Below are positions 20,628-28,703 of a stretch of 64,000 nt of DNA, one piece after another (position 1 is the first letter of the stretch; each line of letters opens with the position of its first letter). The position numbers and the translations under genes were made by a program. The notes below the pieces were generated by a model that did no database searches, was not told where the DNA came from, and saw nothing but the letters and a program-made list of their open reading frames with translations. The stretch comes from Pseudomonas cremoris. GTDB taxonomy: Bacteria > Pseudomonadota > Gammaproteobacteria > Pseudomonadales > Pseudomonadaceae. Where the stretch lies: NCBI RefSeq assembly GCF_014230465.1, contig NZ_JAAXCY010000011.1, positions 62,001 through 126,000 of the forward strand, in the 5' to 3' direction.

Positions 20628-21593
20628 ATGACGAACAATCGCCGCGCGGTCTTCCTCGATCACCCCTCCCTAGACCTGGGGGACCTTGACCTCAGCGAGT
20701 TGCGCAACGCCTTCAGCGACCTGCAGCTGTTTGAGCAGACCACGCCACAGAATGTGATCGAACGCCTGCAAGGCGCTCAGGTTGCTATCAGCAACAAGAT
20801 CCCACTCAACACCGAAACCCTAGCGGCCTGCCCGGAGCTAGAGCTGATCCTGGTCTCGGCCACCGGCACCAACAACGTCGACCTGGAAGCCGCCCGCGCC
20901 CACGGCATTACCGTGAGCAACTGCCAGGGTTACGGCACGCCGTCAGTGGCGCAACACACGATCATGCTGTTGCTCAACCTGGCGACGCGCGTGAAGGACT
21001 ATCAACGGGATGTCAGCGCCGGCAAATGGCAAGAAGCCAAGCAGTTCTGCCTACTGGACTACCCCATCGTCGAACTGGAAGGCAAGACCCTCGGGCTGCT
21101 CGGCCACGGTGAACTGGGTGGCGCAGTGGCGCGGCTGGCCGAGGCCTTTGGCATGCGCGTTGTACTCGGCGCGATTCCCGGGCGCCCTGCCCGCGCCGAC
21201 CGTATGCCGCTGGATGAATTGCTGGCACAGGTCGATGCCCTGACCTTGCACTGCCCGCTCAACGAACACACCCGCGACTTTATCGGCGCCCGTGAATTGG
21301 CACTGCTCAAGCCGGGCGCGTTTGTGGTCAACACGGCGCGCGGTGGCTTGATCAACGAACAGGCCCTGGCCGATGCCTTGCGCAGCGGTCACTTGGGCGG
21401 CGCAGCCACCGACGTGCTGAGCGTGGAACCGCCGGTGCAGGGCAACCCACTGCTGGCCGGCGATATCCCTCGGCTGATCGTCACGCCCCACAACGCCTGG
21501 GGCAGTCGCGAGGCACGCCAGCGCATCGTCGGCCAACTGGCGGAAAACGCCCGAGGCTTTTTCAGTGGTGCCCCGTTGCGCGTCGTCAGTTGA
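20628..21593 (+). CDS. D-2-hydroxyacid dehydrogenase (glycerate dehydrogenase-like)
   Basis: NAD(P)-dependent oxidoreductase of 321 aa. The Rossmann motif GHGELG is at residues 159-164, Arg238 is in NTARGGLI, the acidic residue Glu267 follows, and the catalytic His288 is in TPHNAWGS. Similarity is to HprA/glycerate dehydrogenases acting on hydroxypyruvate or glyoxylate, but substrate assignment within the family is unreliable. The ATG at 20628 is preferred to an in-frame TTG three bases earlier because AAAGGT lies 7 nt upstream. rsmC follows after 30 nt, so the two may be cotranscribed. Confidence 0.88.
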   Translation: MTNNRRAVFLDHPSLDLGDLDLSELRNAFSDLQLFEQTTPQNVIERLQGAQVAISNKIPLNTETLAACPELELILVSATGTNNVDLEAARAHGITVSNCQGYGTPSVAQHTIMLLLNLATRVKDYQRDVSAGKWQEAKQFCLLDYPIVELEGKTLGLLGHGELGGAVARLAEAFGMRVVLGAIPGRPARADRMPLDELLAQVDALTLHCPLNEHTRDFIGARELALLKPGAFVVNTARGGLINEQALADALRSGHLGGAATDVLSVEPPVQGNPLLAGDIPRLIVTPHNAWGSREARQRIVGQLAENARGFFSGAPLRVVS

Positions 21594-21623
21594 TAAACTG
21601 CGCTCCTTTTCAAGGAGCAGACC

Positions 21624-22622
21624 ATGGATCCGCGCAGTGAAGTACTGCTTCGTCAGGCCGAACTTTTTCAAGGCAACTTGCTGCTGGTTGGCTTGCCTGC
21701 CGACGACCTGCTGGGGCGTTTACCCAACGCCCACGGTTGGTGCTGGCACGCTGGCGACCAGGCGGCGCTCGACGCACGCTTCCCAGAGCGCAGCCAGTTC
21801 GGCGTGAACGTGCCGGAGCGCGCCTTTGATGCGGCCGTCATCTTCCTGCCCAAATCCAAGGACCTCGCCGACTACCTGCTCAACGCCGTGGCCGCGCGCT
21901 TGCCCGGCGCCGAGCTGTTTCTGGTGGGCGAGAAAAAAGGCGGCATCGAAAGCGCCGCCAAGCAGATGATCCCTTTCGGCAAGCCGCGCAAGCTCGACAG
22001 CGCGCGGCATTGCCAGCTGTGGCAAGTCACCGTGGGCAATGCCCCGCAAGCGGTCGACCTGCAAAGCCTGGCGCAGGTCTTCGACGTGCCGCTGGCCGAA
22101 GGGCCGTTGAAGGTAGTGAGCTTGCCCGGCGTATTCAGCCATGGTCGCTTGGACCGCGGCACCGAACTGCTGCTGGAACATCTGGATAAACTGCCCAGCG
22201 GTCATTTGCTGGACTTCGGCTGCGGCGCCGGCGTGCTTGGAGCTGCGGTAAAACGTCGCTACCCGCACAACACGGTCACGTTGCTGGATGTGGACGCGTT
22301 CGCCGCCGCCAGCAGCCGCCTGACCCTGACGGCCAATGGTCTGGAAGCCGAAGTGCTGACTGGTGATGGCATTGATGCAGCACCGATGGGTTTGAACGCG
22401 ATTTTGAGCAATCCGCCGTTCCATGTGGGCGTGCACACCGATTATTTCGCCACTGAGAACCTGCTGCGAAAAGCTGCGAAACACCTGGCAAAAGGTGGCG
22501 AACTCCGTTTGGTCGCAAACAGCTTCCTGAAGTACCAACCGCTGATCGAAGAGCATTTGGGCGTGTGTGCAATCAAGGCCGAAGGCAATGGTTTCCGCAT
22601 TTACCGTGCCAAGCGCGGCTGA
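21624..22622 (+). CDS. rsmC: 16S rRNA (guanine1207-N2)-methyltransferase RsmC
   Basis: SAM-dependent enzyme that methylates N2 of G1207 in 16S rRNA. It is 332 aa, with the expected duplication: a degenerate N-terminal methyltransferase domain and a catalytic C-terminal one holding [10 protein letters not shown] at residues 197-206 and the amino-methylation motif NPPFH at 263-267. The ATG is preceded by AAGGAG. A Mn riboswitch begins about 40 nt after its stop. Confidence 0.92.
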   Translation: MDPRSEVLLRQAELFQGNLLLVGLPADDLLGRLPNAHGWCWHAGDQAALDARFPERSQFGVNVPERAFDAAVIFLPKSKDLADYLLNAVAARLPGAELFLVGEKKGGIESAAKQMIPFGKPRKLDSARHCQLWQVTVGNAPQAVDLQSLAQVFDVPLAEGPLKVVSLPGVFSHGRLDRGTELLLEHLDKLPSGHLLDFGCGAGVLGAAVKRRYPHNTVTLLDVDAFAAASSRLTLTANGLEAEVLTGDGIDAAPMGLNAILSNPPFHVGVHTDYFATENLLRKAAKHLAKGGELRLVANSFLKYQPLIEEHLGVCAIKAEGNGFRIYRAKRG

Positions 22623-22659
22623 CGAGCGTTTGAAAAAGAAGGCTTGCCGAATGGATTTT

Positions 22660-22870
22660 GCCTAGGCAGAATCCGCTCCGTCCTAGGGGAGTAGTCTCCC
22701 ACGAGCGCCATGCTCGTCCGGCATACGTCAACATACTTGGTCAACAGGCCATGGCGTATGCGACCCAGGAGTCCGCACAGACGGACCGGGGTTTGACAAG
22801 ACCTATGACACGCACACCTTACCCGGGGCGGGAAGGCTGTACGTGTCATAGCCGTGTCGACCCGCCCCTG
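22660..22870 (+). promoter_or_regulatory. yybP-ykoY manganese riboswitch
   Basis: The leader of the downstream GDT1-family gene carries the conserved elements of the Mn2+-sensing class: CTAGGGGAGTAGTCTCC near 22683-22700, GTCAACATACTTGG near 22727-22740, GACAAGACCTATG near 22796-22808, and the closing ACCCGGGG segment near 22831. The element class is known to precede Mn exporters and GDT1/UPF0016 genes and to raise expression when Mn2+ binds. It lies immediately before the ATG at 22882, so control of translation initiation is plausible. Boundaries are approximate. Confidence 0.85.
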
Positions 22871-22881
22871 GAAACTACCTG

Positions 22882-23466
22882 ATGCTGGATTCACTACTCG
22901 TACCTACCGCAATCGTTGCCTTGGCCGAAATCGGCGACAAGACGCAACTGCTCGCGCTCATCCTTGCTGCACGCTTTCGCAAACCTTGGCCGATCATCGC
23001 CGGCATCGTTGCCGCGACCCTGGCCAACCATGCGGCCGCCGGTGCCGTGGGGGCGTGGTTTGGGAGCTTCTTCTCGAATGCGGTGTTGCACTGGATCCTG
23101 GCGGCAAGCTTCTGTGCCACGGCCCTGTGGACCCTGGTGCCGGACAAACTCGACGATGACGAAGCCAGTACGACGCGCAAATTCGGGCCGTTCCTGACCA
23201 CGTTGATCGCGTTCTTCCTCGCAGAAATCGGTGACAAGACCCAGATCGCCACGGTGATGCTGGCGGCGCAGTACCCGGAACTGTGGCTGGTGATTATCGG
23301 CACCACCCTGGGCATGCTGATTGCCAACGTGCCGGTGGTCTTGGCGGGGAATTTTGCCGCAGAGAAACTGCCGTTGACCTTGATTCGTCGATTGGCGGCT
23401 ACGGCATTCTTCGTGCTGGCTATCGTGGCCGTATACAAAGCAATGCAGAGCAGCGGTTGGATCTAA
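22882..23466 (+). CDS. GDT1/TMEM165 (UPF0016) family manganese transporter
   Basis: Inner-membrane protein of 194 aa with six predicted helices in two homologous halves. Each half has the family motif E-x-G-D-K-T: EIGDKT at residues 16-21 and again at 115-120, residues that bind the transported cation. Bacterial members (for example MneA of Vibrio) export Mn2+, and the riboswitch directly upstream supports the same role here. Human TMEM165 and yeast Gdt1 are relatives handling Mn2+/Ca2+. It appears to be a single-gene unit, followed by a REPIN palindrome. Confidence 0.92.
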   Translation: MLDSLLVPTAIVALAEIGDKTQLLALILAARFRKPWPIIAGIVAATLANHAAAGAVGAWFGSFFSNAVLHWILAASFCATALWTLVPDKLDDDEASTTRKFGPFLTTLIAFFLAEIGDKTQIATVMLAAQYPELWLVIIGTTLGMLIANVPVVLAGNFAAEKLPLTLIRRLAATAFFVLAIVAVYKAMQSSGWI

Positions 23467-23483
23467 ATCTGTAAACCCAACCC

Positions 23484-23577
23484 AATGTGGGAGCGGGCTT
23501 GCTCGCGAATACGGAGTGTCAGTCACTGATTATTTGACTGACCCACCGCCTTCGCAAGCAAGCCCGCTCCCACATTT
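23484..23577. repeat. REPIN (two inverted REP arms), copy 1
   Basis: Arms GTGGGAGCGGGCTTGCTCGCGAA and its near-complement (given without outer bases) flank a 40-nt linker that begins with CGGAGTGTCAGTCA and holds an inner GTCAGTCA/TGACTGAC pair. The copy at 31376-31467 shares the arms and linker start. Such paired REPs in fluorescent pseudomonads are mobilised by RAYT transposases encoded elsewhere. Confidence 0.85.
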
Positions 23578-23600
23578 AGACCCTCACCAGACTTATAGGC

Positions 23601-24419
23601 TCAGGACTTCTTGGCCTGCTGGTAAAGCGGCATCACCTTCGGAATCGCCGCCTGCAACGAGGCAATACGGCTATCAGACGCTGGGTGAGTACTCATGAAC
23701 TCCGGCGGTGCGCCTTCCGAGGCCTTGGCCATCTTGTTCCACAATGTAATGGCCGCGTTCGGGTTGTAGCCGGCGCGAGCGGAGAGCTCCAGGCCGATCA
23801 GGTCGGCTTCGTTTTCATTGCTGCGGCTGTTGGGCAAGGTCATGCCGTAGTTGGCCACGGTGTCCGCCAGCGCCAGGCTGTCCTGACCCAGACCGAACAA
23901 CGCACCGGCGCCCTGCTTGGCCATCTCAATACCGTAGGCCTTGGACATGGCTTCACGGCCATGCTCACGCAAGGCGTGGGCAATTTCATGGCCCATTACG
24001 GCAGCCAATTCGTCATCGGTGAGCTTGAGGTTGTCGATCAACGCGCTGTACACAAAGATCTTGCCGCCAGGCCCGCAGTTGGCGTTCATCTCGTCGCTCT
24101 TGATCAGGTTCACTTCCCACTTCCACTGCGCTGCATCCGCACGAAAGGTCGGCGCCTGGGCGATCAAGCGGTTGGCGATGGCCTGCACACGCTTGGCGTT
24201 GGCGCTGGTTTTGTCTACCAGGCCTTTGCCACTGGCTTCGCCCAGGGTCTGCTGATAGGACTGCGCATACATCTGGTCGACTTCCTGGCTCGACAACATG
24301 CTGAACATGTACTGCTTGCGCTCCACCCCGACAGCACCGCCGCTGGTGGTATTGACCGATTGGCAACCGGCCAGCAACAGCGCCGCAGCCAGTACATTTA
24401 CCGCCAATGATTTCTTCAT
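23601..24419 (-). CDS. M48-family metalloprotease lipoprotein
   Basis: A 272-aa zinc peptidase with a lipoprotein signal (LLLAGC, Cys19). The catalytic HEIAH is at residues 144-148, and the third zinc ligand Glu204 is in NENEAD. It resembles YcaL/LoiP-type outer-membrane-anchored proteases, which take part in envelope protein quality control. The ATG at 24419 has GGGAG about 7 nt upstream; a start 21 bp earlier would interrupt the signal peptide. It is convergent with the GDT1 gene, and no operon partner is visible. Confidence 0.9.
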   Translation of the reverse strand: MKKSLAVNVLAAALLLAGCQSVNTTSGGAVGVERKQYMFSMLSSQEVDQMYAQSYQQTLGEASGKGLVDKTSANAKRVQAIANRLIAQAPTFRADAAQWKWEVNLIKSDEMNANCGPGGKIFVYSALIDNLKLTDDELAAVMGHEIAHALREHGREAMSKAYGIEMAKQGAGALFGLGQDSLALADTVANYGMTLPNSRSNENEADLIGLELSARAGYNPNAAITLWNKMAKASEGAPPEFMSTHPASDSRIASLQAAIPKVMPLYQQAKKS

Positions 24420-24526
24420 ACCTACGCTCCCTGAAAACATGGCGCGTATCGTAGGCGGTCATGTGTATCGGCGCCAGATACAACAGACGTGTAACCGCTT
24501 ACTTTCAGATACATCCCACGCGCCGC

Positions 24527-25147
24527 TCAACCCGGCGTCAAACACTCTGGCCCGTTGAGCTTGGGGTCATTGACCATGTTGGCCAGCACGCGCTCTCGCA
24601 AAGCGGCCGGCTCACTGGCCAGCAACGCTTGAAGGACGTGCAACGGCGTCTCGGGATTGAGCCAGGCCTCTTGCCCCGCCGCATCCAGAATCAACGGTCG
24701 CCGCTGGCTCTGCGCGGGCTGAGTCACCACCGCCGTGCTCAGCCACACCTGTTCCTGCACCGGGTACGCCTCCCAGATCGCCGCAAAAAACAAAGTAGAG
24801 CCCTCCCCCGGCGTCAACCAATACGGACGCTTGCGCTGGGTGCCGCGCCATTCGTAGAACCCATTGGCCGGCAGCAAGCAGCGGCGCTGGCGGAAGGCTT
24901 CACGAAACATCGGTTGTTCCGCCAGGGTTTCGGCGCGGGCATGGGCTGGTGTGCGGGACAGGTCGGTCAGCCAGGGCGGCGTAAGACCCCAGCGGGCACG
25001 GGCCAGGTTGCGCTGGCCGTCGGTGGCGCGCTGGATCAGCACCGAATCATTCGGGGAAATATTCCACTGGGCCTGCTGATCGGCCGGGAAGCCCGGCAAG
25101 GCAGCAAAGGAGGGATTCCAGCGAAACAGGGCATAACGTCCACACAT
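24527..25147 (-). CDS. SOS response-associated peptidase (SRAP, YedK/HMCES-like)
   Basis: A 206-aa SRAP-domain protein. The sequence begins MCGRYALF, so removal of Met exposes the catalytic Cys2, which in YedK and HMCES forms a thiazolidine crosslink with abasic sites in single-stranded DNA. PANGFYEWRG, conserved in the family with the active-site Glu, and the PRWGLTPPWL-like segment are present. The role is protection of abasic sites at replication forks. No LexA box was found immediately upstream, although only a visual check was made. Confidence 0.9.
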   Translation of the reverse strand: MCGRYALFRWNPSFAALPGFPADQQAQWNISPNDSVLIQRATDGQRNLARARWGLTPPWLTDLSRTPAHARAETLAEQPMFREAFRQRRCLLPANGFYEWRGTQRKRPYWLTPGEGSTLFFAAIWEAYPVQEQVWLSTAVVTQPAQSQRRPLILDAAGQEAWLNPETPLHVLQALLASEPAALRERVLANMVNDPKLNGPECLTPG

Positions 25148-25183
25148 GGGGCAACACGACTCTTGGGTAAACCGACCGACAGC

Positions 25184-25444
25184 CTAACAGACCAGCACGT
25201 CGGGGAAGCTGTCGGGTTCATCACCGGGCACAGGCTGCGCGCCAATATAAGCGGTGATCAGCTCGCGGGCGTCAGCAGCCCGGTCGTTGTCCACCTCAAG
25301 GCCCAACAGGCCGAAAATCGGCAGCTCGCCCGTACCACCGAGCAAATGACGCCCCACCAGGTGCGCCTCGATCCCCTCGCTGGCGAGCATCTGCTGCAGC
25401 AGTTCGCCTTCCATCAGGTTTTCCGGTTCGTAGATTCGCTGCAT
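25184..25444 (-). CDS. DUF2007 domain protein
   Basis: An 86-aa soluble protein of the DUF2007 (putative signal-transducing) family. MQRIYEPENLMEGELLQQMLASEG (in part) at the N-terminus is the usual family pattern, with an AHLVGRHLLGGTG core that resembles PII-like/ferredoxin-type beta-alpha folds. The function is unknown. It follows the CPXCG protein gene by 11 nt on the same strand, so the two are probably cotranscribed, and it lies 36 nt before the SRAP gene. Confidence 0.82.
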   Translation of the reverse strand: MQRIYEPENLMEGELLQQMLASEGIEAHLVGRHLLGGTGELPIFGLLGLEVDNDRAADARELITAYIGAQPVPGDEPDSFPDVLVC

Positions 25445-25455
25445 GGGCGTACCTG

Positions 25456-25638
25456 TCAGTCGTTTTCACTGCTCACGAACAACATCCATTCATCGTCGTG
25501 CACTTGCAGGTGGAAATTAATCGGCCGGCAACACACCGGGCAGTCTTCAACGTAGGACTGATCGCCGCCGGAAAGATCCAACACCGCTTCTACCTCTTCA
25601 CCACAATAAGGACAATCGTACGACTCGGTTTCCAGCAT
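25456..25638 (-). CDS. CPXCG-motif cysteine-rich protein
   Basis: A 60-aa protein with CPYCGE near the N-terminus and CPVCCRP in the middle, a likely four-cysteine zinc knuckle, followed by an acidic C-terminus. The family (CPXCG) has no assigned role. ATG at 25638 has GGAGG 7 nt upstream, whereas a TTG 12 bp earlier lies inside that ribosome-binding site and is rejected. It is paired with the DUF2007 gene. Confidence 0.85.
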   Translation of the reverse strand: MLETESYDCPYCGEEVEAVLDLSGGDQSYVEDCPVCCRPINFHLQVHDDEWMLFVSSEND

Positions 25639-25767
25639 CGCAGCCTCCAAGGTGACTTGTGCGTATAATCGCCGGTCTATTTACAGGGCTGTTCTCGGCC
25701 GAGCCCATTACTCGGGCCGCACCCTGGTGTTTCCTTTACTTACCCTAGCCGTTTCTAACAAGAGAGC

Positions 25768-26934
25768 ATGATGGGCCAATTCGATACCATCCGACCTTAC
25801 AACGACAGCGAAGTCCCGGCAGTGCTGGACCGGCTGTTCAGTGACAAGGCCTTTCTGGACATCCTGACCCACTTCCGCTTCCCGCGCTTCGCCGGCACCC
25901 TGGGCTGGCTGCTCAAGCCCATGATTGCCCGCAAGCTACGCCGTGAATTCGCCGGCGTCACCACCGTGGCCACGCTGCAGGACAAAGTCGAATACTACGT
26001 CGACCACACCATCGACCGTGCGACCGATGGCGTGACCTACACCGGCGTCGAGCAACTCAAGTCCGGCACCGCCTACCTGTTTTTGGCCAACCACCGCGAC
26101 ATCGTGATGGACCCGGCTTTCGTCAACTATGCCGTGTACCACGCTGGCCTGCCGACACCGCGCATTGCCATCGGCGACAACTTGCTGCAAAAACCTTTCG
26201 TCAGCGACCTGATGCGCTTGAACAAGAGCTTTATCGTGCACCGCTCGATCACTGGGCGAAAGGAAAAAATGGCGGCTTATCAACTGCTGTCGGCCTATAT
26301 CAACCATTCGATCCGCAACGACTGCCAGTCGATCTGGATCGCCCAGGCCGAAGGTCGCGCCAAGGATGGGGATGATCGCACCGAGTCGGCGATCCTCAAG
26401 ATGTTCCACGTCAGCCGCAAGGACGAGCCGTTTGCCGAGGTGATCCAGTCACTGAACCTGACGCCGGTGTCCATCAGCTACGAGTACGACCCGTGCGACG
26501 CCGCCAAGGCCCGCGAGCTGTACATCCGCGCCACCACCGGCACCTACAGCAAGGCGCCGGGCGAGGATGACGTGAGCATTGCCCTGGGTATCACCGGCTA
26601 CAAGGGCCGGGTGCACGTGAATTTTGCGCCGCCGATCACCGAGCGCTTCGAAGACACCAAGTTGCTGGCCGTGGAAATGGACCGTCAGATTCTTGGTGGT
26701 TATCGACTATTCCCGGTGCATTACCTGGCGTACGCCCAATGGAGCGACGCCGACCCGCAATTGCAGGTGCCAACGGCAGCCGAGGTGTTCCCGGCCGATG
26801 AGTTGGCCAAGGCGAAGGCAGAATGGGAGCGACGCTTGAACGAATGCCCGGCCGAGCACCGGCCGTTTTTGGTGGTGCAGTATGCGACGCCGGTGCGCAA
26901 CCAGTACCGGGTCAAGGCAGGAATTGCCTTGTAA
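25768..26934 (+). CDS. PlsC-fold phospholipid/glycerol acyltransferase
   Basis: A 388-aa protein with a glycerolipid acyltransferase core. The block FLANHRDIVMDPAF, at about residues 106-119, corresponds to motif I, although five residues separate His and Asp instead of the usual four. Further on, SFIVHRSITGRKEKMAAY and IWIAQAEGRAKDGDDRTESA resemble the downstream acceptor-binding motifs. It probably transfers acyl groups to a lysophospholipid or related acceptor at the inner membrane; the exact substrate is unknown. Two adjacent ATGs (25768, 25771) are equivalent. A TATAAT at 25664-25669 may be its promoter. A REP palindrome follows the stop. Confidence 0.8.
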   Translation: MMGQFDTIRPYNDSEVPAVLDRLFSDKAFLDILTHFRFPRFAGTLGWLLKPMIARKLRREFAGVTTVATLQDKVEYYVDHTIDRATDGVTYTGVEQLKSGTAYLFLANHRDIVMDPAFVNYAVYHAGLPTPRIAIGDNLLQKPFVSDLMRLNKSFIVHRSITGRKEKMAAYQLLSAYINHSIRNDCQSIWIAQAEGRAKDGDDRTESAILKMFHVSRKDEPFAEVIQSLNLTPVSISYEYDPCDAAKARELYIRATTGTYSKAPGEDDVSIALGITGYKGRVHVNFAPPITERFEDTKLLAVEMDRQILGGYRLFPVHYLAYAQWSDADPQLQVPTAAEVFPADELAKAKAEWERRLNECPAEHRPFLVVQYATPVRNQYRVKAGIAL

Positions 26935-26948
26935 ATACCGAAGCAAAC

Positions 26949-26978
26949 ATGTGGGAGCGGGCTTGCCCGCTCCCACAT
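26949..26978. repeat. Single REP palindrome
   Basis: ATGTGGGAGCGGGC-TT-GCCCGCTCCCACAT, a perfect 14-bp stem just after the acyltransferase stop. It is the same sequence family as the REPIN arms at 23484 and 31376 with the linker lost, and it may also stop transcription. Confidence 0.85.
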
Positions 26979-26994
26979 TGGTTTTGTGATGTGT

Positions 26995-27252
26995 TTAAAG
27001 GCGTGTACTGATCCAGGAGGTCAGCAGCGCCACCCCCATGCAGGCAAACCCAATGCGGTAAGCCAGCCGATGCGCCCGTTCGGTGCGCACATCCAGAAAC
27101 AGCATAGGTTGGTCGATGGGACGGTCTTCGCTTCGCGCGGTCAGGTCGGCTATTGCGCGCTGTTCGCGCAGGCGGGTAATGAACAGCAGCACTGCACCCG
27201 GGCAGGCCACCGATAAAGCCACAGCGTTGATCAATTGTGCGGGCAGCGCCAT
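26995..27252 (-). CDS. Small membrane-associated protein of unknown function
   Basis: An 85-aa protein with two hydrophobic stretches: residues about 3-25 (LPAQLINAVALSVACPGAVLLFI, in part) and about 64-82 (RIGFACMGVALLTSWIS). An intervening charged region contains REQRAIADLTARSEDRPID. I do not recognise the family. ATG at 27252 has GAGG about 7 nt upstream and gives a sensible membrane protein; the longer 100-codon frame adds an unlikely N-terminus. Convergent with the acyltransferase gene, no operon partner. Confidence 0.6.
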   Translation of the reverse strand: MALPAQLINAVALSVACPGAVLLFITRLREQRAIADLTARSEDRPIDQPMLFLDVRTERAHRLAYRIGFACMGVALLTSWISTRL

Positions 27253-27435
27253 CGCAAACCTCGGTAAAACAGTGACGTGGTATCGATTCAGATACAAACC
27301 TGAACGATAGTGGCCTCCGGCGCCTGAAATGCTCCATCCCCCAATGACGGCTAATGTATCCAGTAATTTACGACGTCACCTGAACGTCACCTTAACAAGC
27401 CACTCTGTTGCCCTTCGAACATTCGGGAGCTTGTC

Positions 27436-27645
27436 ATGCTGCACGCACACAACCAGGATCGGCTGTATCTGATAGCCCCAAGCGATGAGCAGGAAACGGT
27501 GATTGGCAGCCTGGCGTTCAACGTCCAGGACCGCCACTGGTTGGTGTATTGCGCGCTGGGCGGGCACCAGCATGCCGACCTGCCGGAGGCCGATCTGTTG
27601 ACGGGGGTGAGCATGCTGGACTTCTGTATCGACAGTGCGGCGTGA
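27436..27645 (+). CDS. Small protein of unknown function
   Basis: A 69-aa acidic soluble protein with no signal peptide and no recognised domain; it contains ...GSLAFNVQDRHWLVYCALGG... and two cysteines. The ATG has GGGAG six bases upstream, and a strong hairpin terminator follows the stop, which support real expression. It is alone between two genes of opposite strand. Confidence 0.65.
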   Translation: MLHAHNQDRLYLIAPSDEQETVIGSLAFNVQDRHWLVYCALGGHQHADLPEADLLTGVSMLDFCIDSAA

Positions 27646-27656
27646 AACTGGAGACG

Positions 27657-27693
27657 AAAAAAAACCGGGCTCATCACTGAGCCCGGCTTTTTA
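27657..27693. terminator. Bidirectional rho-independent terminator
   Basis: CCGGGCTCA-TCAC-TGAGCCCGG stem flanked by an A-run and a T-run, placed between the convergent 69-aa protein gene and the YajG-like gene. Confidence 0.88.
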
Positions 27694-27702
27694 AAGGATC
27701 GG

Positions 27703-28287
27703 TTATTGCGAGCTGAGCAACGAACCGATGCTTGGGTCTTTGAACAGGCGGGTCAAGGCATCACTCAACACGTCGCTGACCAGCTTGGTGTTGGTTTCCT
27801 GGTTCGGCGCCATGCCGAAGCGCTGGTTGAGCGAAGCACCGTAGCGGCCGCTGTAGCGACGGGTGCCGGCGGTGACGTCGGACTTGAAGGTCGCGCCGAT
27901 AGACGCTTCGGTCACATACAGGCCTTCTTTCGGCGACTGGTATTTCAGTTCAGCCAGGGTGATGGTCAACTGAGGCGCGCCTGGCGAGTTGGCCGGGGTG
28001 AAACCCAGCAAACGCACGGCCGCTTCGGCCTGGGCTTGCAGTTTGGGCAGCACATCCTGCGCGTTCACGGACACCAGCGCGGTTTCCGGGTACAGGCCGC
28101 CGCGGGAACCCAGCGTTGGGGACGGACGACCATCCACCACACGCACCGAGACTGGCTGACCATGGCCCACCGGGGCCAATTGCGTAGTGAGTTTCGGCTC
28201 CGGGCTGAGTTGTTGCGGGCTGTTGGCGCAGCCAACCAGGGTCAAACTGGTCACAGTGATCAAACCAAACAACAGGCGTTGCAACAT
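27703..28287 (-). CDS. YajG-family lipoprotein
   Basis: A 194-aa lipoprotein with lipobox LVGC (Cys20), followed by a YajG-type domain. VSVRVVDGRPSPTLGSRGGLYPETALVSV is the recognisable early strand block (seen at about residues 44-72), with a later RYSGRYGASLNQRFG. Outer-membrane attached through its lipid is likely; the role of the family is unknown. The ATG at 28287 has GGAGA 7 nt upstream. Confidence 0.85.
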   Translation of the reverse strand: MLQRLLFGLITVTSLTLVGCANSPQQLSPEPKLTTQLAPVGHGQPVSVRVVDGRPSPTLGSRGGLYPETALVSVNAQDVLPKLQAQAEAAVRLLGFTPANSPGAPQLTITLAELKYQSPKEGLYVTEASIGATFKSDVTAGTRRYSGRYGASLNQRFGMAPNQETNTKLVSDVLSDALTRLFKDPSIGSLLSSQ

Positions 28288-28469
28288 ACTCTTTTCTCCA
28301 GGACTAGATGCAAACAGGCCGCCAGTATAACGGTGCACGCGCACCACCCACCAGCAATCCTGAACGGCAGCTGAAAGCACGTTGAAATTACAATTTCACA
28401 TAAATTCGTCATTCCAATGTCATGCCACACTGAGAACATTCGAGCATGCAACGAAACAGGTACAAAGCC

Positions 28470-28703
28470 ATGCGCCTTCTCAAATCTTTATTCACGCCCA
28501 ATGCCCGTCACCGCCATTTTGTACGGCTGGATGCCAACGGTATTTGCCAGGCCTTCAAAGAGTGCCGCTTGCCGCCTGTCGGTGAAGGCTGGGTGGAAGT
28601 TACAGAGACACGCCTGAGCTGGATGCACCGCCCACTGCCCGCCAGCGCCGTGGTCATCCCGCAACGAGAGCATGCACATCCACGGCATGCGTTGGCCTCC
28701 TGA
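28470..28703 (+). CDS. Small basic protein of unknown function
   Basis: A 77-aa protein, rich in Arg and His, beginning MRLLKSLFTPNARHRHFVRLD. It has no signal peptide or known domain. AGG about 9 nt upstream of the ATG at 28470 supports this start rather than the one at 28446. The basic N-terminus and lack of membrane segment suggest a soluble or nucleic-acid-associated protein, but no function is assigned. Confidence 0.55.
   Translation: MRLLKSLFTPNARHRHFVRLDANGICQAFKECRLPPVGEGWVEVTETRLSWMHRPLPASAVVIPQREHAHPRHALAS

Noticed and set aside
22875..23438. 187-codon minus-strand frame
   Set aside because: Antisense to the GDT1 gene, which has intact duplicated EIGDKT motifs and an upstream riboswitch.
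23484..23577. CRISPR repeat
   Set aside because: Only inverted arms with one linker; no direct repeat-spacer array and no cas genes in the window.
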